Positions 30,869 to 39,000 of a stretch of DNA of 41,567 nucleotides are shown here, one piece after another (position 1 is the first letter of the stretch; each line of letters starts with the position of its first letter). The translations under genes and the position numbers were made by a program. The notes under the pieces are model-generated. The model saw nothing but the letters and a program-made list of their open reading frames with translations, searched no databases and had not been told where the DNA came from. Where the stretch lies: positions 2 through 41,568 of IMG/VR virus record IMGVR_UViG_3300009034_000096, one strand, 5' to 3'. This DNA comes from a virus.

Positions 30869-32301
30869 CACTTTCTCCCGCTCCAATCTGGTGAGGCAGC
30901 AGTATCCCCATGCGGTATATCTCTGTGTCCTTTATTGTTATGCACAACATCTTTATGAACCTTGTTACCATGAGGAATATCTCTGTGTACTTTATTACCG
31001 TGTGCAATGTCCCTATGTTTAATATCTTTATGTCCACTGTCTCTATGACCAGTAGTAGGAACACTCTTCCCAAGTTCAAAAGCTTGCTTCCTTAAATTTT
31101 CCACATCAAACCTAGCGAATGCTCTCCAAGTTGACCCTTTCTCTGCTCGTAATGAAGCCTGAACCAAATCTGCTGTCGGTCTTATTGGATAAAAATTAGG
31201 TGAAGAATAAAAGTTAGGGATTATCCCTTTAATCTTCTTCTCTATATGAGAAAAAAGTTGCTTCCAAGCTCCACAATACCTTGTTCGATTCCTCCAATCA
31301 TCGTCTATTGAGTCTCCTGGACACCCCGCATGACACATACACCAGTAACAACAATCTTTACATCCTCCCTGCTCTTGAGGAATCTGAGAAAGAATTTCAT
31401 ACCGCTCTCCAATACTCTTCCCTTCAGCAACTAAAGCCTGGATACCATCTATGGCTAGTCCTCCCTTTAGACACGTTCCCAAACCACCATCAGCCAAAAT
31501 TGTCGTCTCAGAATGCGTCTTAAACACATCACATTTTGTAAAAATACAAGTGCACTCCGCATAGAAACCAAATAAGAGGTCAACAATGTCTCTGTAAGGA
31601 AACCAGATTATGCTAGGGTCAGATAAACAAACGTCTGCAATCTGGCAAAAAGCATAGCCTAATTCGCTCTCAGACAGCTCCTCCTCGGCTTTATCCTTCT
31701 CCTCATAGATAAGGGCTTCGTTTGTTCGAAGAGACCCAACACCGAACTCATCCTTCAATCTTAATAGAAATCGTATAAACCCAGGTAATCGCTCCTTTGT
31801 AGCATTATATTTACTCAAAAGGGAAATCACACCAACTCTTAACCCAGCATCCCTACACACCTTCAGATTATAAAGAACTTTATCTGTCATTTTCTGAACT
31901 TCTTCCATCGGCATTGGCTCTGCATTCCATCGACCAAGATTCAATTCAGCAGTATCTCCATCAAGACTGATACCGACCAGAAAATTATACCTTTTAAACA
32001 ATTCAATGTGTTGAGAAGTAATCAACGTAGCATTCGTCTGGATACTCACCATACCACAGAGCTCATGAATCTTAGCTGCCAACCTCTCCAAGTCCTCAAA
32101 CTTCATCAACAAAGGCTCTCCCCCATGAATAGCTATATGATTAGACTTCAGATGCTTAGGAGTTTCCACATAGGTCTTCTCCATACTCGAAATAATTGCA
32201 TCAATATCGTAACTCGTATCAATACCAACAGACCTAATACGGTTCTCATAACACCGCCTACAAAGCCCGTTACAGCCTATAAGTTTAATTGCTAAAGCCA
32301 T
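30868..32301 (-). CDS. Radical SAM/SPASM maturase with its own pentad tail, 477 aa
   Basis: Radical SAM motif CNGLCRRC (C10, C14, C17) near the N-terminus, GGEPL (60-64), then SPASM cysteines (C250, C252, C257, C277, then C314, C317, C318, C321, C323, C327 and C343 in GGCKDCCYWCMCHAGCP...YCG). SPASM enzymes bind extra 4Fe-4S clusters and modify peptides or proteins (anSME, AlbA, GrrM, StrB types). Residues 418-467 are ten pentads [G/K/A/V/P]-H-x-[D/N]-x, rich in Lys/Arg (HRDI, HKDI, HGNK), the same motif as in the two tail-type proteins but basic. The tail may dock on, or be a test copy of, the substrate. Next gene overlaps by one base. Confidence 0.88.
   Translation of the reverse strand: MALAIKLIGCNGLCRRCYENRIRSVGIDTSYDIDAIISSMEKTYVETPKHLKSNHIAIHGGEPLLMKFEDLERLAAKIHELCGMVSIQTNATLITSQHIELFKRYNFLVGISLDGDTAELNLGRWNAEPMPMEEVQKMTDKVLYNLKVCRDAGLRVGVISLLSKYNATKERLPGFIRFLLRLKDEFGVGSLRTNEALIYEEKDKAEEELSESELGYAFCQIADVCLSDPSIIWFPYRDIVDLLFGFYAECTCIFTKCDVFKTHSETTILADGGLGTCLKGGLAIDGIQALVAEGKSIGERYEILSQIPQEQGGCKDCCYWCMCHAGCPGDSIDDDWRNRTRYCGAWKQLFSHIEKKIKGIIPNFYSSPNFYPIRPTADLVQASLRAEKGSTWRAFARFDVENLRKQAFELGKSVPTTGHRDSGHKDIKHRDIAHGNKVHRDIPHGNKVHKDVVHNNKGHRDIPHGDTAASPDWSGRK
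30901..31050 (-). repeat. C-terminal basic pentad tract of the SPASM enzyme (10 units)
   Basis: Ten perfect 15-base units encoding xHxDx/xHxNx (GHRDS, GHKDI, KHRDI, AHGNK, VHRDI, PHGNK, VHKDV, VHNNK, GHRDI, PHGDT). His is at position 2 and Asp/Asn at position 4 of every unit. Same register as the tail proteins but with Lys/Arg in place of Thr/Glu. Confidence 0.85.
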
Positions 32302-32316
32302 ACTCTCTCCTCCTAT

Positions 32317-32619
32317 TTAATATTCAAGCCAAATATCTCCGTTGGTTCCTCCACTTGGGGCACTGTCGGAAATATGCACCTTCCTGCTCGCACTTAGAGG
32401 TTGGTTATCTACCAAAACTTCGGGGGGAAGCATTGAATCATCCACATCCCCAACAGAATTAAGTTTGACAGGATAACCAGCTTCGGGTGCTCCCGTTGAT
32501 ACATCCTTAAAAACATTTTTTCTGTGAAAATGCTTAGGAGTCTCATGAGCAACCGTCGCATTTTGTCGGACATGTTTATCGAATTCCGACTCTTCACTAA
32601 ATTTTGTCTTCTTTGCCAT
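32317..32619 (-). CDS. Small virion/tail protein (VHISDSAPSGGTNGDIWLEY end), 100 aa
   Basis: MAKKTKFSEESEFDKHVRQNATVAHETPKHFHRKN head, middle APEAGYPVKLNSVGDVDDSMLPPEVL, and C-terminal KVHISDSAPSGGTNGDIWLEY. The C-terminal 'V.IS.SAP.GG.NGDIW..Y' is a recurring ending of phage tail-fibre proteins. It contains isolated HET/HFH motifs but no pentad run. It starts the maturation cassette and follows a 99-base spacer. GGAAGG precedes the ATG. Confidence 0.75.
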   Translation of the reverse strand: MAKKTKFSEESEFDKHVRQNATVAHETPKHFHRKNVFKDVSTGAPEAGYPVKLNSVGDVDDSMLPPEVLVDNQPLSASRKVHISDSAPSGGTNGDIWLEY

Positions 32620-32718
32620 TTTACGCCTTCCACAAAACTTCCATACTATTCACTCATTAATTCATATATACTATACCACCAAACAGGGGTACAAGAAACT
32701 TTTATTAAAATTATATCT
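32620..32718 (-). promoter_or_regulatory. AT-rich spacer ahead of the maturation cassette, possible promoter
   Basis: A 99-base gap in a block where genes otherwise touch or overlap. On the minus strand TTGTAC is followed 18 bases later by TATATA, and the upstream flank is AT-rich (ATAATTTTAATAAAAG). The -35 match is only 3 of 6, so this is a weak candidate. No hairpin with a U-run was seen. Confidence 0.3.
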
Positions 32719-34977
32719 TTAAACGCTTGTATCAAAATGCGGGGTATCCTGATGCGGTGTATTCGTATGGGGTGTATCTGTGTGCGGAGTATGTGAATAA
32801 GCTGTATTCACATGTGGATTATCCACATGGTCGTCTACATGAGGTATATTCTCATGAGTTTCATCCTCATGAGGTTCATCCGTATAGTCTACTTCATCAA
32901 AATGGTCTTCGTGGGGACTATCGGAGTGTCCTGTGTTCGTATGAGGAGTATGTGAATAAGGAATATTTACATGAGGAGCATCCTCATGGTCATAATGAGG
33001 AGTATCATCATGCTCGTCATTCCAGATGTCTTCATGGGGGTCATCTGTATGAGTTCCTCCATCCTGATGCGGAACATGTGTGTGAGGAGTATTAACGTGA
33101 GAAATATCCGTATGGGGACTGTTCGAGTGAGCTGTGTTTTCGTGTGGGGTATCCGTATGAGGGGTATCCGTATGAACTGAATGTGAATAGGCAGTATTCA
33201 CATGAGCAATATTCACATGGGGGATATCCCCAAGCAGTTGAAAATCATCTGCCACGAAAAGGCGGGTTCGCTCACTAGCATTATCCTTTACAATCTCTTT
33301 CACTCTAAAAAGCTTATCCGTCCAGGCTCCCGAAGTATCAACTGCTCGACTTCGAGTAAGTTTAACTTTCCGTGTTGGAAACAATTTGAAAGCCTTTATC
33401 CCACAAGAAGTCTCTACAATCTTAACAGGGGTACTACATAAATTCTGAATCGCCTGAGCAATCGTACCAGCATCCGACGCTTCTCTAAGATATGTTTCTA
33501 TATTTAAAGTTTCCCGTACCCCATATTTATATAACACAGCATAATTTGTCTTTTCTACAATTTCAAACTCTTGTGTCTTTGGATTCTGGTTATACTGCAC
33601 TTTAACCTTATTCCGTATAAAGAAGTCATCTAACTTGACCTTCCAATCGTCCCCAAAATCTCTATCAGACAACGACATAGTGCCCGCAGGCACTCCTCCC
33701 ACATATATTTCAAATGCAAGCTTCCCACTCTCTACAGGAGTAAAAAAACCAATGACACTTCGCCCTATTGTCTGAAGCACTTGTCTTGAACTCTTATCCG
33801 TATCAAGGTACATACATATTTCATATGGTCGGGTAGTGTCTACTGTAGTAAATGAGGTCAAATCTAAATCATCATCAATATAACCCAGATAAGTTTTCAG
33901 AATATCCTTTGCTATCTCGCCTGCTTTTTCCATCAAATTATTACTACCATCCACAATTCCCTTAGCATCAACCTCAAGATAATCACCAGATATAAGAGGG
34001 ATAAGCAAAGTGAACTCACCATTATTCAAATCAACAGTATAATGAGTAGTTTCAGTTAAAACCAACTCATCCAGACCTGCTAAATTCAAAGTCACTTTAG
34101 TAACCTCTTTAATCTTACGCCCTGCTATCTTCCACACACTTCCTGAAGGATAGTCCCCTTCGTCATAAGGAGGAGCTGGTCGGTTCGTATTGATACAGGT
34201 AGGAATTATATTAGTTTTTATCCCATAAAAAACAGGAATAGGTCGTCCTTCCCACCCTGCTGCTAATTTAGGGTAGTTACTCACCCAATAATGGTCAATA
34301 GGAATCTGAGCATATGTGCCAACTCTCAAATCTTTTACACTGAAAGTAACCTCTTCGTCACTAACAAAATAGTCAGAGATTCTTCCCGCAAAATAAACGA
34401 GATGCTCACTATAAGGAAGGTCTTCTCCCCCTAGCTTAATAAGCACATTACAGTTAGTCCATAAATAATTTTCGGCTGCCGTATCAAACCAACCTGGATT
34501 GTTCATTTGGAAGCTACCAAAGTTAAATCTATACATCCCTTCAACAAGGTCATCAACAGCCAAGTCCAACATAGGGATACTGTCTTGGCGAACAACAGGC
34601 ATATACTGGATTCCATTAAACTCACAGGCATCTGTAGAAAACATCTTCCAACAGAAAACCATAACAACTGTGGTTGTGGCAGGGGCACTCAAATCATCAT
34701 CATCGAAGCAACGAACATAAATAAGCTGGGCTTGTTTATCAAAATACCAACTACCCGCATTTGCTTTAACTAAAGCTATAGTTGCTCTCTCCGTCATCTC
34801 AACCCCGTCATCGGTAGTAGCATTAACCTTCACCTCAAGACAGGGATGTGAATAAGTAGAACTACCTTCTGATATCCAGGTAGCCCCGCAAGCATAATAG
34901 GCTCGTGGATTTGCTTCTACTAAGACTCTTACGTTAGGATTGGCTAAATCTACTAATTCATCCCATGTACTAACCAT
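32719..34977 (-). CDS. Tail hub/baseplate-like protein with C-terminal pentad tract, 752 aa
   Basis: Residues 1-585 look like a siphophage tail tip/hub protein: LLQWD-like N-terminus, YVRCFDDDDLS, LYFAGRISDYFVSDEEVTF and LVLTETTHYTVDLNNGEFTLLIP, followed by a strand-rich domain with GMKAFKLFPTRKVKL-type sequence. Residues 586-752 are ~32 pentads (PHVNI, AYSHS, PHTDT, WNDEHDD...) of the same kind as in 26681-28558, including the acidic WNDEHDD and HFDEVDYTDE blocks. So the same repeat is attached to a tail-tip protein, linking it to the virion. Placed right after the distal tail protein gene. Confidence 0.78.
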   Translation of the reverse strand: MVSTWDELVDLANPNVRVLVEANPRAYYACGATWISEGSSTYSHPCLEVKVNATTDDGVEMTERATIALVKANAGSWYFDKQAQLIYVRCFDDDDLSAPATTTVVMVFCWKMFSTDACEFNGIQYMPVVRQDSIPMLDLAVDDLVEGMYRFNFGSFQMNNPGWFDTAAENYLWTNCNVLIKLGGEDLPYSEHLVYFAGRISDYFVSDEEVTFSVKDLRVGTYAQIPIDHYWVSNYPKLAAGWEGRPIPVFYGIKTNIIPTCINTNRPAPPYDEGDYPSGSVWKIAGRKIKEVTKVTLNLAGLDELVLTETTHYTVDLNNGEFTLLIPLISGDYLEVDAKGIVDGSNNLMEKAGEIAKDILKTYLGYIDDDLDLTSFTTVDTTRPYEICMYLDTDKSSRQVLQTIGRSVIGFFTPVESGKLAFEIYVGGVPAGTMSLSDRDFGDDWKVKLDDFFIRNKVKVQYNQNPKTQEFEIVEKTNYAVLYKYGVRETLNIETYLREASDAGTIAQAIQNLCSTPVKIVETSCGIKAFKLFPTRKVKLTRSRAVDTSGAWTDKLFRVKEIVKDNASERTRLFVADDFQLLGDIPHVNIAHVNTAYSHSVHTDTPHTDTPHENTAHSNSPHTDISHVNTPHTHVPHQDGGTHTDDPHEDIWNDEHDDTPHYDHEDAPHVNIPYSHTPHTNTGHSDSPHEDHFDEVDYTDEPHEDETHENIPHVDDHVDNPHVNTAYSHTPHTDTPHTNTPHQDTPHFDTSV
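32722..33222 (-). repeat. C-terminal pentad tract of the tail hub-like protein
   Basis: 501 bases of 15-base units encoding about 32 [P/A/S]-[H/Y]-x-[D/N/H]-x pentads, interrupted by GTHTDDPHEDIWNDEHDD and HFDEVDYTDE blocks that also occur in the 625-residue protein. This shows that the repeat was copied between genes. Confidence 0.85.
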
Positions 34978-34978
34978 T

Positions 34979-36079
34979 TTAGTCTAGCCTTATCCAAGAT
35001 AATTTAATTGTTTTGAAGAGATTTCCAGGGTAAGTACGCCCATATTTCCCCTGAAAAATAATAAACTTCATAGATTCTTTAGCCTGGGGGTAATCCTCAA
35101 CAAAAACAAGAGGATACTTTTTTCGTGTAGCCAGAAACACCGCTTCCAACTTCGCCTCGTCTGCATCCAACACCTCATATAACACAGTCTGAAGCTCTAT
35201 ATTCCTACCCTGCACAACACTCAAATGTCCATCTTTCGAGAAGGTATGACGGCTTGCATCATCAAGGTCACAAGTAGCCCCATACTCATAGGTACGACTC
35301 AACTGTTTGTAATCCCCTAAAATAGCAGTCCCCAACTCTATGTACCCATCAGGATTCGCCTTATCTGCTATATAAATACGCCACTTAGAAGCACTCACAG
35401 AACTAAAAAAACAGATTGCTCGCCCATTGACTGCATCATAAGAAAAAGTCGCAACAGTCACCCAGCTAGTAGTATAACGCTGAAGCTTCATTACCGTGTA
35501 AGAAGAAGTCACGTTTAAGCCATAAAGAGCACAAGCTGTCGCACCAATCGACACAGAACCTTTTGACTCAATATCCCTGTACACATGAGTATGAATTCGT
35601 AAGGCATCTGCTGTGTAAGAAGCCGACCCAGTATCGTCTGCTGAGTCATCAAAACCAATAGTATCTGCTACGCTGTTCGCCTTGTTCGCTCCTGTATTCC
35701 ATAACAAAGAAAAAGTCCCACTCGCTGCAATCGTAAATTTATTAGTCGTATCAGAATACGTCACAGTATAAGTCAACGCCCCTGCTGCCTCCATCTTCGA
35801 TTTAATTTCTGTACACAAAGTATCCGCATCATAACTACCCGTCGCTAGAGTGGCTACAAGAGCTCCTCCTCCCTCATTAAAATCTATCTTCTGATTACCA
35901 GTGCCTATCCAAAACCATCCCCAACCAGACCCAGCTCCATATTTGGTACGAGTTCCATAATCCACCCAAAAATTCTTAATTTTCGAAGGTTCATAGCCTG
36001 GAGCATAATCAGTAGAAGGCGTAGCTGTTATGGTTCCCTCTCGAACTATCTTGTCATAGAGAAAGCCATTATATCCCAT
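34979..36079 (-). CDS. Distal tail (Dit-like) protein, 366 aa
   Basis: ATG at 36079 overlaps the tape measure stop (TGATG) behind AAGGAG. N-terminal MGYNGFLYDKIVREGT, then a domain reading INFNEGGGALVATL-like (QKIDFNEGGGALVATLATGSYDADTL, YTVTYSDTTNKFTIAASG, LLWNTGANKANSVADTIGFD.SADDTG), which I recognise as a common domain in phage distal tail proteins. C-terminal half has the Dit-type ending (LFKTIKLSWIRLD). It sits between the tape measure and hub genes, the standard position. Confidence 0.82.
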   Translation of the reverse strand: MGYNGFLYDKIVREGTITATPSTDYAPGYEPSKIKNFWVDYGTRTKYGAGSGWGWFWIGTGNQKIDFNEGGGALVATLATGSYDADTLCTEIKSKMEAAGALTYTVTYSDTTNKFTIAASGTFSLLWNTGANKANSVADTIGFDDSADDTGSASYTADALRIHTHVYRDIESKGSVSIGATACALYGLNVTSSYTVMKLQRYTTSWVTVATFSYDAVNGRAICFFSSVSASKWRIYIADKANPDGYIELGTAILGDYKQLSRTYEYGATCDLDDASRHTFSKDGHLSVVQGRNIELQTVLYEVLDADEAKLEAVFLATRKKYPLVFVEDYPQAKESMKFIIFQGKYGRTYPGNLFKTIKLSWIRLD

Positions 36080-39000
36080 CAATAGTCTCCTTCATCAAAT
36101 TCTCCAAACCTTACTCCTTTTCGAAAGTAGGGCACAACCGCTTTATAAAATCTCTGCCCATCTATTTCGATGACAGCCACTAACTCTCCACTCTCAGGAA
36201 TACCTAGAGGAGAGTAACCGCCAGGTGAAATCCCCATCCCTGGAGACGCTCCTCGGATACCCCTCTCGCCCCAATCAAAACGTCCACCGACATTATCAAG
36301 AGCATCACCAAGCCCACCAGTTCCTATAAGAATATTAATTAAATCTTGAATAGCAGTCACAACAGATGCGAACCCTTCACTTAAAACCTCAACCACCGAC
36401 TGTCCTGCCCCCTCTAAAAGACCCAAAGCATTCGCTTGGTCAATCAGAGCGAGCGTATTTGCATCCAACTCAAGTCCGTACTCCTCAGCATAAAACTGAA
36501 GCCTCTCTAGAGTTGGAGCCATTACTGCAAGAGCCTGCTCTGAAGTCAGCCCAGCATCTATTAACCTATCATAATACGACTTAGCTTGTGCAGCTACATC
36601 AGCAAAAGCTTGAGCTCCCTCTTCACCAAAGAAAGAGAATGTATTTCCTAACGCATTTAAAACCACCAGATTTCCTTCTATAGCTTCAAACAAGTCAGAA
36701 TAAAGTCTTCGCACTAATGCAATATCAAGAAGGGAATCAATCGCTGCTCCCCCCTCAACTCCTAGTGCTTCCATTCTGAGTTTCAAGATTAGAAGGGTCT
36801 CTTCCATAGCAGCAAGAGCCTCTCCCCAAGTTCTCCCCGACGCAAGCATACTATTAAATGTAGTTAGAGCAAGATTAGCAAGCCTCTTCAGCTCCTCTTC
36901 AGTAGTTCCCGCAGCCCACGCCATTGCATTTAAACCCTCAGCTCCTTTATCCAGCCATTTAAGCATATACTCATCAAGAACCTTAACTTCGATACCAAGC
37001 TCTCGTGTTCTTCGAATCAAATCAAGAATAGCTTCACTACCTTCAAGCCCAGCCTCCTCCATTGCACTGATTAGCTCATCCCAAGCCTCATTAAACAGCT
37101 CTAAATATTGTCGAGTGAACTCCGTCTTACTCTCCATAACAGTCAGCCATTTCACTACCTCTTCTAAGGCAACAGCATAGTCATCAATCCAACGAGTCAC
37201 TTCCTTATCTCCACCAGTACTAGGAGCTGTAACAGAAGGAGCCACTAATTGTATCTTTCTAATAACCGATGCTACTTCTTCGCCTTTTCTTTTTGCCTCT
37301 TCTGTCTTGTCTATAACCGCCTGGACTTCTTCATCTAAAGTGTTTATAATTCCAAAAACTCCAAGAAGATGTTTAACCATACCTGCTGCAACCCATATCG
37401 CAAAAGCATCAGCAAAAATTGCCATACTAGCCTTAAGAGTTTTCAGAAATGTTTGAAAGGCTGCCTTCATCTTGACTAAACCTTTAAACCAAGCCAAAAG
37501 CATTTGTGCAATCATCATTCCCCATGCTTGCAGTGTTCCTTTTATAAAACTTCCAAAATTCTTATTTAAGTCCTTTAAATCGGTAAATACACTAGAGAAG
37601 AATTTACCAAAGTCACGAATTATCTTACGGAAGATGCTCCGTGTGAATGTGTTCATAGCACCAAAAGTTTGCTTCCACACAGCCAATCCCGCTTTTAACT
37701 CCGCTTTAGTAGTAATTCCCAGTTCCCGCATAAGCTCAAAATACTGTCTGTATGTCTGCTCATAGCGTACCTGTTTTTCATATTCTGACCAAGAAGTCAT
37801 ATCAATCTCTTTCTTCAGAGCTTTAGCCAAATCTTCTATCCGACGAAGATTAGCCACCTGAAGAGCCAACGTGAGCGATTCCTCCAACTTTTTCCTCTTT
37901 TGTATATACTCAGCCCAAATCATAAGAAGGTTTCCCCCTGCTTTCAGGTTCATCTCTAGCAACTTATCTAATTTCCTCTGTTCTAATTTAATAAACTTCT
38001 TGGCTTGTTCAGCAACATCATCCCACTCTTTTCCTCTCAATTCATTCCTTAATATCTCCATATTCGAATCAAGACGGATAAAGTCATTTACCACACTCTC
38101 ATGAAGAGCTACTGCTTTTTTTGAATACTTCTGCTGAGCAGTTAGTCCTTTATTCAAATACATAAGCATGTTCTCTACAAGAACTTTGCCCTGCACATCT
38201 CCAATCCTTTCCAAATTATTCTTTATAAGCTCAAGCTGAGCTCGATGTTCTTCCACAAACAATTTCATCACTGTTGTACTATCCCCATATGCTTCTACCC
38301 ATTTGGTTTTCCATGTATCTGCCAACGCTTCTACACTGGTCTCCAACGCTTGCAAAGGAGGATGCATCTTCTCAAAAATAGCCAGATATTCTCTCATCCA
38401 CTCCTCATATTGTAGTTGCCTGAAAACTTCAGGTTGCTTTTCCGCAGCTTCTCTCCACTTCGCTAAAAATTCAGGAATTTTCTCTTTTGTAAGGTCTTCT
38501 AATGCCAGCCCTAAAGACTCAAAATACCGTTTAGCTCTCTCCCATTTTGGAGTCTCAGGTGCCAGCTCCATCAGCTCTTCCATTAGCTTTATGCCATCCT
38601 GTAACTCCTGCTGACTGAGCTCTTGTGCTAAGTTATAAACATGTTTACTTGACGACTCTACTATCTTATTCCAATCTCTCTGAAGACGGTGCAAGAACCT
38701 CATACCTTCTATGTGTTCTCTCATAACCTCTATATTTGTTCGCTGGGCATCTATCCATTTTTCGGTCTCCTGTTCGGTAACTCCCAGAGCTCTAGCCACT
38801 ATTCTCAATGCTTGGTCGTAACCCTCCACAGTATCTTTTCCCTCTGTCCAGCCTTTAGCTACAATTTTAAGTGCATAAGATAAATTCTCATCCATTTCAA
38901 TGCCCAACTCGTGTATCCTCATAGCAAACTGCCCAACAATCTTATAATAAGTTCCAAGCCACTTCATCTGCTCTTCTATACGCAGAGCTGCCAATCTTTC

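Noticed and set aside
26681-34977. Diversity-generating retroelement acting on repeat or fibre genes
   Set aside because: No reverse transcriptase gene, template repeat or adenine-biased variable region was seen in the window.
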